Part shown: positions 9,856 through 22,439 of the stretch, one piece after another | How positions within the stretch are numbered: position 1 is the first letter of the stretch | How the letters are laid out: each line of letters starts with the position of its first letter | Assembly (NCBI GenBank): GCA_034770075.1 | Contig: CM068388.1 | Coordinates: 20,641,206-20,705,205 of the forward strand | Reading direction: 5' to 3' | Length of the DNA stretch: 64,000 bases | Source of the DNA: Aralia elata | Taxonomy: Eukaryota > Streptophyta > Magnoliopsida > Apiales > Araliaceae | Translations under genes and position numbers: made by a program | Notes under the pieces: model-generated | What the model was told of the DNA's origin: nothing | Database searches by the model: none | What the model saw: the letters and a program-made list of their open reading frames with translations, nothing else

Positions 9856-12800
9856 TAGCCAAATTCTGGGTTTGATCCCAGTTCGCGACTTCGACCTCCG
9901 GTCACTCCAACCTCCATAACTCCTTCAATACACATTCAAATTGGTCAATTCTGGACTCTATGGACTCCTAACTTATGGGGCTACAACATATCAAAAATTT
10001 AGAATTACCCATAAACATTAACATGGCCAAATCTTAGGCCAAAGTACTAGATTCATACTCTGTTTTTCGAGTTCTTGATAAGTTTTACAAAAATCATTAC
10101 TACGAACTCGTTGTAACTCCTTTTTACTTCATTCCAACTGGGTTAGCTTCGTAACCCATGGACCTACAATACCATAACAACAAAAAAATTAAACAAACAC
10201 GGAATCATAGTTTTACAGTCCTCTAAAAATGGTCTGAACGTCCAAAGTCCATATTTTATCCATTGTTCTTGCTCCATTAAGCCAAGGTAAGGATTTCTTG
10301 CGTTTTTGTTCCACTTTGATGTTATTAATAGCTTACATAACCTTTTAACAATATTTATAAATAATCATAACAAACAAAAACAACAAGAATGGCCATAAAT
10401 CCAACGCACAAGCTTAAGAGCTCAAAACTAAGAAAAACTTGAAAAACTTAACAAGAAATCGAATGGAAAAGATTTGGTTGGTGTTTTGCCTCTGTAAATC
10501 CTTCCTAGAGGTTTAAGAAGATTGCTAGGCTTGGTTGGCTTGAGTTTTTCTTGGCTGTGACTCCTCTCCACCTGTGACTCCTTCTTCCTTCTTCCTCCTT
10601 GTTCTTCTTCTTCTTCGCCGGTGTTCTTCCTCACCTTCTTGTTCTTTATTCTTCCTTCTTCCTGCAGATTTTCCTTCTCTCTCTCTCTCAACTGAACATG
10701 GAAAGGGAGAAGTGTGGAATGGATTGGGAGAAGTGGAGGGGCTTCGGGAGGAATGAAGTGGGATGGGGAAGGAGAATGTTGCTAGTTTGCTTCTCCATGC
10801 ACATTGTGTTTAGCACAAGGGCCAACATGCCGGCAACTCCCTCATCTCTCAATTATAATTGGTCCAAAAGCTTAGGTTGGTTCCCTCTTGGAGTAATAAG
10901 CCAAAATAAATACCAAAATACACCAAAAATATATCCAAAAACTCTTACTTTTGTACCAAAACTGGTAAATAACTCCACCCAAAATTAAAATGGGTACTCC
11001 CATAAATTATTAGGACGCATAAAAATAATTATTATGGAATTTTTCCAAATATTCGGAATACCCATATAATACAATTCGGATACGGATAAAATCACGTATC
11101 AGCTCAAATAAAATTTTTGACACTTGGAAAAATTATTCGTACGCATATACGCATTAACTAAATTATTCCACATCGAAAAAGATGAAAAAAAAATATCTGA
11201 CATGAATAGTGCCTCGAGAAATGTGCCCTATGAATAGTGATTTAGCGATGCTATGCGAAATCAATTATTCACTTAAACAAAACAATTAACACGTAAAATT
11301 CCATGAATTCACATAATCTAGGTTGTCACACAACCTTTAAACACAAAACAAAAATAATATTAATAAAATATAATATATTCATTAATATTCAAAAATTCAA
11401 ATTACAAGGAAAATCCAAAATCCCGGCCGTTACAGCCGCAGCGCTGAGTATGCAGAAGGTCAGGGAAATTGGCAGCGTCGGAGTGCCAGACTTAGGAATA
11501 ATTCGGGCGTTGCAACGCTAGCACGGTCCGAGACTGGGTTAACCGAGTCCAGCACCGCAACACCGGTACCAGTTAAAAACTGGGCGTCGCAGCGCCGGTT
11601 CAGGTTTGACCGGGTTGGGTCGGTTTGACCGGGTCGGGTCGAGTCAGGTCAAAAACCCAGAAAATAATTTTTTTCCAAATTTTAAAATTGAATAATTTTA
11701 CTTATGTGATGCAGCAGGTTATGTGTGTAGTATGGTATGATAGTTAACCTTAAGGATGTAGGTTTAAGTTATATTTCCAATAAAAAGAAAAGTGTTAATG
11801 TGTTTAGCATAGGAAGCAGTTAATTTTAAATTGGTCTATGAATACTTAATTGCTTAACGTGACTTAATTGTAGGTTACTTGAAGAACAAGTAGATAGCTT
11901 TATTTGTAGCAGACATATCAGGTAAGTTTCCTAACTTTATTCACTTTATTGTAGTGAGCGAAAGATTTCTAACTTGTGCAATTTACTTTTATATAAAAGT
12001 GCCTATGTTGCAAGCTATATTTCATACAAGCTTACATATTGTGCAAGTTATACTGATGATAACTTAATTGTTACTCCAATTGTTTATAAGTTCTTAAACA
12101 ATTATGAACTGATTTTAAGAATGCGTTCTGGCCTTTTGTTTCAGCTAGATACTATTGACGTGAAATATTATATTATTATTCAAATTCATTATAGCTATTT
12201 AAAGCTTACCAAACCAAATTGCTTTGGTGTGGTCTCGCAAAAAAATTAAGATGAACTACCCGGATAATGGGGTAAACTGATGCCGGGCATATAGTCCCAT
12301 TTTATACTTATGTGTCAAACTTAATACGTTGTGCACAGTGTAGGGTACAATAGACTGGTACTTGCAAAGAATGTTTTACAGTCTATCTGATTGCTAAAAC
12401 TTCTGATGGTTTTTGATGAAATAAAAACAATGTTCAAGGTATTCATTACCGCTTAGGATGTAGATGAAAAACAGTAAAACTCTTATCTTTGATCTTCAAG
12501 ATTACTTCACAATTATTGTTTTGATTGTTGAAGTATGCCTAAACAGATGTTTCCACTCTCGATGTTCATTATCAAATTATTTTATTTACTTGTTGGGCAA
12601 TTTGTGTTCATTCTTACTTAAACATTTCAGCTAAGCGTGAGAAGACAAAAGGATCGGGCAAGGATAAGGGGAAAACAAAGACGAACTAATAGTTTACTTT
12701 ATGTAGTGGTTTAGTTTCCGTATTTGATGTAATAAATGATGAATGCTAAGATTAAGTTTATTAAGGTTATGTAAACCTGGGACTTTATTTGGGATATTAT

Positions 12801-12907
12801 GTAATTATTATTAATCTGAGTTACTTATTAGATAGATGGTGGTTTATGTTATACCGTGAGCACCACATCCTATGTTTGATGATACACGGATCTCGGGGCG
12901 TCATAGG

Positions 12908-12920
12908 TTGGTATCAGAGC
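12908..12920 (+). other. Primer binding site of gypsy element G1
   Basis: TTGGTATCAGAGC starts 3 bp after the LTR end, matching the initiator-Met tRNA PBS. It fixes the plus orientation of G1. Confidence 0.9.
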
Positions 12921-13095
12921 TATAGGTTATAAACTTTAGGTGAGAGAACCGTAGATTATAACCTTAGAGAGATAGGTGGAGGTAGTAAGGAGATGAACTC
13001 ATATAGAATTCTAAGTGAAGATTCTGGTGAATGTTTTTATTACAAAAATAATGTTTTTTTAAAATACTAATCTAATTATTTATCTTGATTGTAAG

Positions 13096-14351
13096 ATGTC
13101 AGATGAAGAAGATATTAGAGATATTAATGTGGTAAGTGAGCAGTTGATAGTTGCACCTGAGCCCATAACTGAGGTAGCAGCTGATTCGGATCCAGAGGAG
13201 GACCCTGAGTGATAAGTATAAAATATGTTATATTTTTATCTTTTAATGTCTAGTCTTTTATACTTATTTGGCACCTAATTGTGCTCACTATTCTAATATT
13301 TTGATTTAGGTTGCAAATGGAGCTATTAAATGAAAAATGAGTTATTTCCGCAATTTTGGATTGTTTTGAAATTAGTCTGCCCACTTGAGGCTCCATTTTG
13401 TCCTTCGTCCAACCAATATCTCTCAAAGCTCAAAGAAGGAAAGTTGTAGATCTATTTCTTAACTTTTCGGAACATCTTGAAACGCCCAAATCAGAGCTCG
13501 GATGAGAGAGTTACGGCCAATTTTCCAACAGTCGTCGAAGCTGAAAATTCCAGGAAATTACTCGGTTGGACAGATTGACCTCTGGAGCTTCATTTGCGAT
13601 TTCAATGGTGTTAAATTTTACAAATGAGAATGTATTCTTCTTGAAGATTTTAGTAGACTTCTCAAGCTTTCCGGAATGATATAGTGAGCAAAAATCTAAG
13701 TTCATTTGGGCCTCCAAACATTGCTTTTTAGACAGCTGATCCGAATCCCGCCTAGACTAAATTCCTATTCGAACCAGTTAGAGTATTTGGGCCATAACTT
13801 AAGCTTCCCAACTCCAAATCAGGTGATTCAAAAGCCCAAATTCATTAAAAAATCTAGGGCTACAACTTTTATTCTTTGTCCAAGGTCCAATTCGGTGGTG
13901 TACAAATTTAAAATTGGCTTACAAGGTGCTGATCAGTTTAGTTGTTAGATTTGGACTATTTGTGCATCACATGGGCACGTTTTTGGGTGGATTCTTCCTT
14001 GGTTAGCTAATGCACATGTGTTGATTGAGTGTTTGATCTTGACTTATGATGTTAGGACAACACACCACTGAGGTGGACCCCGAGGAAGAGGAGCCCGAGG
14101 AGGACTCTGAGGAAGCACCCGAGGATAGTCTAATAGATGAGCTGATGGATAAGATCACCGAGCTAGACGACAAAGTCCATGAGTTGGAGGGTCAGTATCT
14201 AGAGGAGCAGGGGATTGTGGCTCAGCTAGGTGCGTTGGTGCACCATCTGTTGGCTAGGAGCAGACCAGAAGGGGAAAGGTTACAAGAAGAGAAGGAGACC
14301 ATTCAAGCTAACATGGGTATTAAGGTGGAAGATTTGGAGACAAAAGTTTAG
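13096..14351 (+). pseudogene. Acidic pre-gag ORF of G1, split by a solo LTR
   Basis: An ORF opens with ATG at 13096 (MSDEEDIRDINVV...) and runs 38 codons to the solo LTR at 13210. After the LTR and one TSD copy are set aside it continues in the same frame from 14073 to a stop at 14349-14351, about 130 residues in all. The product is strongly acidic (runs of EEEEPEED type) and its second half is heptad-like (LIDELMDKITELDDKVHELE), suggesting a coiled coil. It lies between the PBS and gag, where a small extra ORF is not part of the standard gag-pol plan. No family is recognised. Related but decayed sequence occupies the same place in G2 (about 25345-26100). Function unknown; it may be a leader ORF with a regulatory role. 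Confidence 0.6.
13205..14072 (+). mobile_element. Solo LTR (13210-14067) with TSD CTGAG
   Basis: The 858-bp sequence starts TGATAAGTATAAAA and ends ACAACACACCA (TG...CA). CTGAG flanks both sides (13205-13209 and 14068-14072), and removing it restores the host reading frame. The TGATAAGTATAAAA start resembles Tat/Athila-type LTRs. I call it plus by that start; no PBS or polypurine tract confirms orientation. Confidence 0.88.
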
Positions 14352-14900
14352 AGTCTCGGACTCGATAAATAATTAATTACCACTTATTGGAGGGATGAGA
14401 TGAAAAGTCATGTACGGGCTAAGAACCTAGCGTAAAAGTTAGAAGGTGAAGTGAGAAGTAAGAAGGTTAGGATAGATAGGATGCGGTATGCGTTTAGATC
14501 AGCGCATGGCAGGTTTTAATATAGGGTGTACCATTACCCGCATGGGGAGCACTAGTCTAGATACGGAATAAGTCGAGGACTAGTTCTGGACTTAGCTGAC
14601 AAGGAATATGAAGACGCCATTGGAAGGGGTCTTTGAGTTTTATATGTAATGAACTTTTAATTATTAGCGTATTGAACGCTTATCTATTGATGTAAATATT
14701 TAAATTCTGGTTTTTGCACGAGTTAGGGATGAAAGGATGTAAATGGCATTATGCCATAAGGTGTTAAGTACATTGGTACTATGATTTTCGTATGAATAAA
14801 GATGTTTTATGTGTGATGTGATGATTAAGCTTTTATTTAAGCTATAAATGTTAAAAGATTAAGTTATGAGTTGTAACATGTAGATTTTATTTAACAGAAA
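14352..14900 (+). other. Degenerate leader between pre-gag ORF and gag of G1
   Basis: About 550 bp without an open frame. Part of it (about 14440-14560) resembles 25690-25760 in G2 (shared GCG(C)ATGGC and GGTGTACCATTA / GGTGTGCACCATCA), so the region between PBS and gag is shared by both elements. No promoter or other signal is evident. Confidence 0.5.
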
Positions 14901-15656
14901 ATGCCTAGGGGAAGACGTCGCCAACAAACACTAGAAGAATCAGCTAGTGATTCTGGGGATCAACCCAACCCCATGCAACAATTTGTAGACCTGCTAGTCG
15001 GAGCACTGTAGGGTAGGACAACGAACAATAATAACAATAACCATTCGACGGCCCAAGTAGCAACCTTCAAAGATTTCAAAAGTGTGGGACCCCCTGAATT
15101 CAAAGAGACCATGGAACCCATCGAAGCCCAATCGTAGATCAAAGAGATCGAAAAGGCGTTTGCAATCGCCCGAGTAGGAGGGGATTAAAAAATGATATTT
15201 GCTACGTATATATTGAAAGGAGAAGCAAATTTTTGGTGGGAGGCGAACCAGAACAGGGCTGGAGAAAGTATGATACCATGGGAGCGGTTCAAAGAGGTCT
15301 TTTTCGAGAATAACTTTCCCGTTAGTATGAAAAGTCGCATGGAGATGCAATTTCTGGAATTAAAATAAGAGGACAAGACCGTACCCTAATATGCGGCAAA
15401 ATTTAACGAGTTGGCGAGATTTACACCTCACCAGGTTGATACTAAGGAAAGAAAGATAAGAAGATTTGAACAGGAACTCAAACCGTGGTTGTACAACAGA
15501 TTGTCGGTGCTTCAGACGAACAGCTTCGCTACTCTTTTGGAGAAGGCTATAATTGTGGAGGGCAGAAGTGAGGCCCTAATAAAATTTAACAAAGAGAAGA
15601 AGAAGAACGAAAGAGGAAATCGAGGGGAAAGAAGTAGTGGTAGTGTCGGTAAGAGG
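14901..15656 (+). pseudogene. gag of G1 (Tekay/Del-like), truncated, with in-frame stops
   Basis: From ATG at 14901 the frame reads MPRGRRRQQTLEES..., then the conserved gag core: ATFKDFKSVGPPEF, a degenerate AQ(W)IKEIEKAF, LKGEANFWWEAN and WERFKEVFFENNFP. It ends in a basic tail where it is cut off at 15656. Family gag packages element RNA in virus-like particles. Five in-frame stops are visible; four are TAA or TAG where related gags have Q codons and one is TAG where W is expected (Q...W...IEKAF motif), all single C-to-T or G-to-A changes. The zinc knuckle, protease and pol are absent, since the segment A sequence begins exactly here. The copy in G2 (26141 onward) aligns well and supports the start. 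Confidence 0.8.
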
Positions 15657-15726
15657 GATCCACGTGGTATATACAGGTCTACATGCATCATGTTACACCT
15701 TTCAAGCTAAAAGTTGGAGTTACATA

Positions 15727-16404
15727 TGTTAGGATATCAGAAGTGAGTTGAAATTTCACATCGGAAAAATAAATAAAGAGTAAATGACTAATATACATAA
15801 ATGGGTCCAAAACCTAATGGATTAAATTTTTGGGTCAAGTTGAATTGCAAACATGTGTGTTAATGACTTGTGTACGCACATGCAACATGTAGGCTCCCTG
15901 GTGCTCCCCCAACAAGTAGTATTAGAGCTTTAGAAGATTGATCCCGGGTTGACGAGTCTGCTTTTCAAAAGAAACACGATGATGGTTTGAAAATTAATTC
16001 CGAACAGCCTCTTCAAAAGACACGCAATGATGATGAATTCTCAATGAAGTGTTGCGGGCTCCCTAAAGACTCTCGATGGAAAAGTTCGGAGAGTTGTTAT
16101 AGCCAAGAATTGGTGGTCCAAAGTCAGGAGTGGTTATAGCCAGGAATTGGTGATGCGGTGATTGGAGATAAGTGTTCAAATGAGGGAGTACTCTTGAAGT
16201 GATGAATTTATTTGTGAGGGGAAGATTGTTAGGATATTAAAGTGAGTTGAAATCCCACATAGGAGAAATAATGAAAGTGTGAAGGATTAATATACATGAA
16301 TGGACTCAAGACCTAATGACTTAAAACTTTTGAATCAAATTGAGTTTCAAACATGCGTGTTAGTGATTTGTGTACGCGTATGCAACACGCGGGCTCCCTG
16401 GACA
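15727..16404 (+). mobile_element. TRIM (miniature LTR element), copy A
   Basis: The 5' LTR is 15727-15914 (TGTTAGGATATC...CCCAACA). A degraded PBS TAGTATTAGAGCTT (15917-15930) follows; it is TGGTATCAGAGC with two transitions. A polypurine tract GTGAGGGGAAGA (16214-16225) precedes the 3' LTR at 16227-16404. The internal part is about 300 bp, non-coding, with a ~41-bp tandem duplication (GTTATAGCCARGAATTGGTG at 16091 and 16132). The whole is under 700 bp, as in TRIMs. A possible worn TSD is ACATA/ATATA. Confidence 0.8.
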
Positions 16405-17547
16405 ATATAATAGTCTTTTCCATCCAAAATACCTTAATTTCATATTTTTATTTATTTATTTATTTTGTTTATTATTAAAATATTATTATCCATAAAGATA
16501 GCTGACTATTATAAAAGGATTTAACTACCAATTAATTTTTTATTTGAAATTTAACTTTAATCAAATTTTAATTATATTTTAACTTTAAATTTCTTGAAAA
16601 AAAATTCTTAATTAATTACTAAGATACAAACACTGTGTTTGTCTATCCCAAGTTTTAATATGTGCCAGCTTTAAACGTGATCGAGTATGACTTATTGGAT
16701 ACGGGACCATATGGGAGTGCATAAAATCAAGGTGTGTTTAAATTAAGAGATTTTGTGCTGGAAAGAGGCCGTCAAAAGGATAAAACAAAGATCTTTTTAG
16801 CGGGAACTAATGCAAGGTGTTTGCAGTGGTACAAAAACTCGTAAATGAATCTGTCAAATTCATATATAATTGACACTATAAAATTCACATTTCAACTCTC
16901 AATTGATAACATGTGAATCAATGTGCATCAACTTACAAGTTCAGACTATTGTTGCTTGAATTGATGTGCACATGTATATGGGACCATTTTGACAACAAAC
17001 GAACGGTTATGAATGGGTATAAGATTCGTCCTGTTAATACGAAACTTTTTCTCGAATCCGAAAATAATACTCCATATCTGGTCCGCTCCCGTCCCGTCTA
17101 TGTACCTGATTACTCTCATTTTTCTTAAACCAAATTTTTCTAATTTTTTTTATATTACTTTGTACAATTATTTTTAATTCAAAATCAAACAACATGAAAC
17201 AATCTAATAACTATAATATAATCGAGTCGGGAGTGACAGGATATATCCTTTATTCAACCCTAATTTTATAAAGTTTAAAAAATTGAGTTTTATTAGGATC
17301 GGAATTGAGCGGATCCCGTTGAGTTCGGATAAAATTACCAAGCCTAAAGAAAGCCAAACAGAGAATGACATTGTTCCGAAAATTTCTTTGGTAAAGTAAT
17401 CCTCGTATTGGATATTGATGTACCTTTTCTCACATAAAAAGTTAATATATGTACGATGGGTCTCATGACAAATAGTAAGATAAATCAAAAAGTTTCTAAA
17501 AGATACCCAAAGACACCTAGAATAAATCAAAATTACTCATCCATTAC

Positions 17548-17599
17548 AAAACAAAGTGACCATTATGTCGTTTATTTTCTTAACTGGTCACTTTGTTTT
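17548..17599. repeat. 15-bp inverted repeat, copy A
   Basis: Arm AAAACAAAGTGACCA (17548-17562) and its exact reverse complement (17585-17599) are separated by 22 nt. Both arms are kept in copy B (39882-39896 and 39919-39933) with one G:U-compatible change. Confidence 0.8.
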
Positions 17600-18469
17600 C
17601 CCCCTCCTTCATTGTACTAATTCACTACATTATTCTATTTTCATTACTCATTTTCATAAGAAGCAAGTTGATAAGAAGATAGATTTAACTAAGTTTTTTT
17701 CATTTCTTTTAAAAATTAGTTAGATAACATAAATTGATAATTATTTTTGTTGTTTTATTTTTTATCTAAAAGGTAAAATTTTGAACTTCTCATATAAATA
17801 TTTTATGGAGTTTAAATTGAGATTTGTGAAGTGCAAACATCAATTTCATAAATTAGTTACAATTAATATAAATAATATTGTGATGTATGTAGATACCCAG
17901 TTATGTATATTATGATGTATGTATGTAAATGTGTGTTGTTCTAATACATGCACTTGAGATGGTACTTAGTTCTTATTTACTGTCAAAATTGATAATTCTA
18001 ATTCACTCAAGTAATTCATGTTTATTAAATAAATAGGGTACAAATAATTAGTAAGTCAATGTGTAATTAATCTATTTAATTAATATTATAATTAAAATAC
18101 AAAAAACTTATTTACTTCATCGCATAATCATAGGGTTTTTTTTATTTTATTTTTTACTTAATTTTTTTATTATCTCTGTGTGAATTTGCAATCTGTATTG
18201 TATGTACTAATTCATTTTATATGACATATTAATTTGTTATTTAGAATATAAAACTATTATACTTAATTATTAAGATCTTAAAATGGGCAAACATCATTTT
18301 TATATGACATGTAATAGTTAGCTACTACTCGTTATATTTATTTGTTATTAAGAATCAAAAAATATCATTCTTAAAACTAAATATGAATAATCAAGTTTAG
18401 TTTTTTTTGTTTTTTAAGATTACTTGGATAAAATAAAGTGATATCTATATTTTAAATACATGAATTACG

Positions 18470-18472
<3 letters not shown>

Positions 18473-18516
<44 letters not shown>
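18473..18516. repeat. AT dinucleotide microsatellite
   Basis: Pure alternating TA for about 44 bp, followed by a short GT-rich run. The corresponding run in copy B is at about 40810-40872. Confidence 0.9.
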
Positions 18517-18519
<3 letters not shown>

Positions 18520-19429
18520 CGTGTGTGTGTATGAGGACTGATCTATAATCAGCTTTGTAAGAATAAAATTATCCTTACAACAGATCTCAGTCGTCAATTC
18601 GCGAATCGAACGGTGTAGAGGAACCCCAATACTCACTTTAATATAGGGGCACCTGCAGTTTAGTTCTACGAATCGAAAAAGTGACTAAAATACCTGAAAG
18701 TAGTATGCCCTTAAGCCAATGATATTGGATGTGATAAATATTTACTTTATAATATTGTTTATTTATTAATAAAAGAATTCATTTAATTAAAGGCATATTT
18801 TATCCATGATTAATTAGTTGAATTAATTAAATGTGATAAACTCACAGTTTTGGAGCAATGCTTTTAGAATCATGATAATGATCATACTAATGAGATCTAA
18901 ATTGAAGATAACTCAAAACTAAAAAGTTCCTAATCATTGGATCATTAATGTGGAATTACTGATTCCAGATAGATTAGTATATACTATGCTTGCTCTATTG
19001 AAGATGATTATTGATCTCATAATCATTTGTGTGAAGACACTAAAACAAGTATGTGTGTGCTTATTGGAGAATAAGTTGATTGAACGTGACTCGCTTTAAG
19101 GAACATGTAATGGAGTTTTACTTACCTAACAATAGGAGTTCCTATAGTGATAGTAGTACAAGTGATCCTTAGACCTGAGATTATCATAATATTTTGTGTA
19201 GTCTGAGTTATGCTTTGTCATATTCCTTAACTCTTTGGGAGTATAATAGAGTATGCTCGGGTATAACAAAGTATACATAGAGGTAGGTGAATGATCAACA
19301 AAGGATCTACCACTTCCAGTAAAGGAAGATAATGTCCTATGCGATTTGGTGAATGATACCTCAGAAATCCTTGGCCAAAATGAATGAAAATTAAAAAGGA
19401 GTTTCTAATTTATATTAATGAGAGTTGTG

Positions 19430-20594
19430 TGATGTGATAAAATTATGTAACTGCAAGTGCACAGTGTCAAATTGAAGAACTGGCAAGTACAGGTCGAACC
19501 CACAGAGACTAGATTCATTTTAATGTATCCTTAATATCTATTTTAGGCAAATTAGAAATAAAGATTGAGAATTAATTAACTATAATTAAACTAACTAATA
19601 ATAAGGAAGCAATCTAGGAATCCGAATCCATTAAATAATAAACATAATAAGTAATTCAATCTCTTCTATTTTTATAACTTAATTATGATTTTGATCTCCC
19701 TTCCCTTTAATTTAGTAATTTTATAATTAACGTGGGCAAGCATAGACTATGAAAATTTAAGGATTAACTATAACTCATCAAAACTTCTTTGAGCAAGCAT
19801 AGATTATGAAAAACTCATATCTTAACAATAATCTATCAAAACCTCTTAATTAATTTAAAATCACATAAGAACTATAAAACGGAGGTATTTCAATAACGAA
19901 ACATGAAGGCGAAATCAATTAAACATAAAAGCATAAATAATAGAAGAGATAAAATATTATCATGAATAATTATTTAATTTCATCTTCATCCTAGATTAAA
20001 GAAACTAGCTAGACATTAAAAAATAAATAAACTAACTAAGATAAAGAAGAAGAAGTAGAAAATTAAAATAAAAATAAGAAAACTCCCTTTGTTAATGACC
20101 AAGAAATAATTTAGTCTTACTTCTACTCCTAATCTAAACTGATACATCCTTCTCTCTAAAACAAGAGACCTATTTATAGGGAAAATAAATTTGTGCCCTA
20201 ATTTACATTCATTGAACTTGGCCTCTTTTATTCTCTTTTTAATTTCAATCTCTATATGGTAATCTCTCAAGAGTCCCTTTCCATGTAAGTTTCAACTTCC
20301 TAGTGGCAATCAACTTTTCAAAGATATCTTCTAGATTGACTTTCTTTTCCTTCATTGGATTTGACTTGCACACCAAGATTGTTTCACCTCCTTCCTTTTC
20401 CTTGTAGAATTCTTCTTGGATATTTCCGTACATGAATAAGAGCATTAAATATTGCTTGATCACCAAGATTTTGACTTTATTGTAATAAAATATTAAATCC
20501 TACAAAATAAAATAAAACATATTAATTAAATAAACTAATATAATTAAAAGGACAAAATTAGGGATAATAAAATGTATGAATTATGTGTCTATCA
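19430..20594 (-). repeat. 3' LTR of the non-autonomous element
   Basis: Plus-strand edges TGATGTGATAAAA and GTGTCTATCA. Near-identical to 29245-30409. Confidence 0.95.
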
Positions 20595-20596
20595 AA

Positions 20597-20611
20597 TACC
20601 CCCATACCTAG
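20597..20611 (-). other. Polypurine tract of the non-autonomous element
   Basis: The minus strand reads CTAGGTATGGGGGTA, two bases before the 3' LTR start TGATAGACAC. A related module occurs at 27219-27233. Confidence 0.85.
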
Positions 20612-21555
20612 CTTTTGCTCGTCCTCGAGTAAAATAAAAAAAATATAATAAAACAAAAACTATATACTACCCCATTTTCGTAGGAAACACGATTGCACTT
20701 AGCATGTGCAACAAGCCTTTAAACCCCAAGGTTACCCCAAGTGGACGAGTTGTGTCTCGGGAGGGTTTGCAGTGAATATACCCACAAAATTCAAATTTCA
20801 AAATTCAAAATAAAATATTTTTGGGTTTAACAAATTATGAAATAGAAAGAAAACTTCTAAGTATACATGGGCATTATACATAAGCAAGATCAAATTCAAA
20901 ATCACACTTTCACCTTATCAAAAATACTCAATCTTCATTCTAGACACCATCCTTCATAAAATTAATTCCATATGATGCATGCATTGTGTATGTGATGTAA
21001 CTCTTAGTAGGAATTTTTACCATGAAAATCAAGCAACCTCATTTTTCTTTTTCTTTCTTTTTTCTCCTTTTTTTTTCATTTCTTTCTTTTCTCATTTTTT
21101 TCCCTTGACTTGTGCAATGTCTCATTTTCTTAGGCTTTTCAGAGTTATCCATGTAGCGAGTGTTGGACCAATGACTCCCAAACCAGTTGGCTTTAGGGCA
21201 CTAGGTGTACAGACACCCCTAAGGGCTTACTAACTCGAGTAACAAAGGCCACAAAACTAGACTAGTCAAGCTGCTTATATCCATCACACTTTTGAGCGTG
21301 AATATCGATGCTTCCTGAGGCTTGGATACCCAGTTATTTCGTTCAATGGATATTGAAGCAATTATTTATTTCTTTTCAACTTTTTTCCAACTTTTCTTTT
21401 TCTTTTTTCTTCAAATTTTTTTCTTTCTCTTTTTTTTCTTGAAATTGCTCAAATCATAGTTTATACCCCACAACTAAGAGTTAGTGCGAACGTGAAGTGC
21501 AAAAATGCTTAGGAACTTTATTTTAATCAAAATGGTGTTTCGAACTAAGATTTTG
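20612..21555 (-). other. Non-coding 3' region of the non-autonomous element
   Basis: About 940 bp between the polypurine tract and the G2 insertion. It has two strongly T-rich blocks (21040-21110 and 21380-21440; purine-rich on the element's sense strand). No reading frame of note. Confidence 0.7.
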
Positions 21556-22439
21556 TGTAACGACCGGGAATTCTGAAATTTTCTTGTAATTCGAATTTTT
21601 GAATATTAATGAATATTTTATCTTTTATTAATATTATATTTGTGTTACGTGTTTAAGGGTTGCGTGACAACCTGGATTATGTGGATGCATGAAATTTTAC
21701 GTGTTGCAGTTTTGTTTAAGTGAATAATTGATTTCGCGTAGCGTCGCTAAATCACTATTCACGGGGCACGTTTCCCGATGCACTATTCATGCCAGATATT
21801 TTTGTGTCTTTTTCAATGTTAATAAATTTCATAAATACGTGTATGCGTACGAATAATTTTTTCAAGTGTCAGAAATTTTATTTGAGTTGATACGTGATTT
21901 TATCCGTATCCGAAATGTATTATATGGGTGTTCCGAATAAATGGACAAATCCCATAATAATTATTTTTATGCGTCCCAATAATTTATGGGAGTACCCGTT
22001 TTAATTATGTGTAGAGTTATTGAGCAAATTGAGTACAAATGAGGGAGTATTCGGGCATGGGAGAGACCAAATGGGCGTATTAGTTTGTGTGTTTCTGATA
22101 TGGGGAACCATCTAACTCTTTGGACCAATCAAAGGAGAGAATGGAGGGAGTGTCGGCTGATGGTGGCATTGTGCCAAGCACAATGCATGGATAATCCCTA
22201 ATGCCAAACATTCCTTCTTGAGAATTATTCCAACGGAGCTCGGGCCGTGCAACCATTTCCCCCATCTCCCGAAGTCACCCACCAAGTCCTTCACCTCCTC
22301 CTCCTTGCACATCTGATCATATCCATCATCCTTTCCCTTGTTGTTGCAAGTAGAGAGAGAGTGCAAAAGAAGAAGGACTAAGCCCCATTGGTTCCCCTCT
22401 TCTCTACCTAATTCAAACTTCAACCCATTATCAAGCACA

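Larger units (their letters stand above)
8034..11439 (-). mobile_element. Solo gypsy LTR (8039-11434) with TSD GCCGC
   Basis: On the minus strand the LTR starts TGTAACGGCCGGG (11434) and ends GGGGGTGTCACA (8039), 3,396 bp. It is flanked on both sides by GCCGC (8034-8038 and 11435-11439). It is homologous along most of its length to the LTR at 21556-25254. No internal region is attached, so it is the product of LTR-LTR recombination. A GC-rich island lies at 9535-9855 and a pyrimidine-rich tract at 10560-10700. Confidence 0.93.
7904..12905 (+). mobile_element. Partial 5' LTR of gypsy element G1, interrupted by a solo LTR
   Basis: The right end reads GGGGCGTCATA (12905), directly followed by a PBS, so this is a plus-strand 5' LTR. 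The part left of the solo LTR is 7904-8038 and the part right of it is 11440-12905. The LTR head is missing: C1 adjoins at 7904, and the head may lie left of the window. GC-rich sequence with CGCTGCGGCGT and CGTCGCAGCGCC surrounds the solo-LTR insertion site. Confidence 0.7.
16405..18694. other. AT-rich non-coding stretch of copy A
   Basis: No gene is seen. Around 16740-16840 a decayed frame resembling a retroelement gag core (KTKIFLAGTNARCLQWYKN) is readable but too short to assign. The stretch includes the inverted repeat at 17548-17599 and an AT microsatellite at 18473-18516. The matching stretch in copy B is 32953-33711 plus 39431-41020. Confidence 0.6.

Noticed and set aside
16740..16840. 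Host gene fragment or second gag in copy A
   Set aside because: About 30 codons with stops and only a loose gag-like pattern; not enough to annotate.
20245..20466. Identical small frames in the two LTRs of the non-autonomous element (also 30060-30281)
   Set aside because: They are identical because the LTRs are; no protein features, and the region is LTR.
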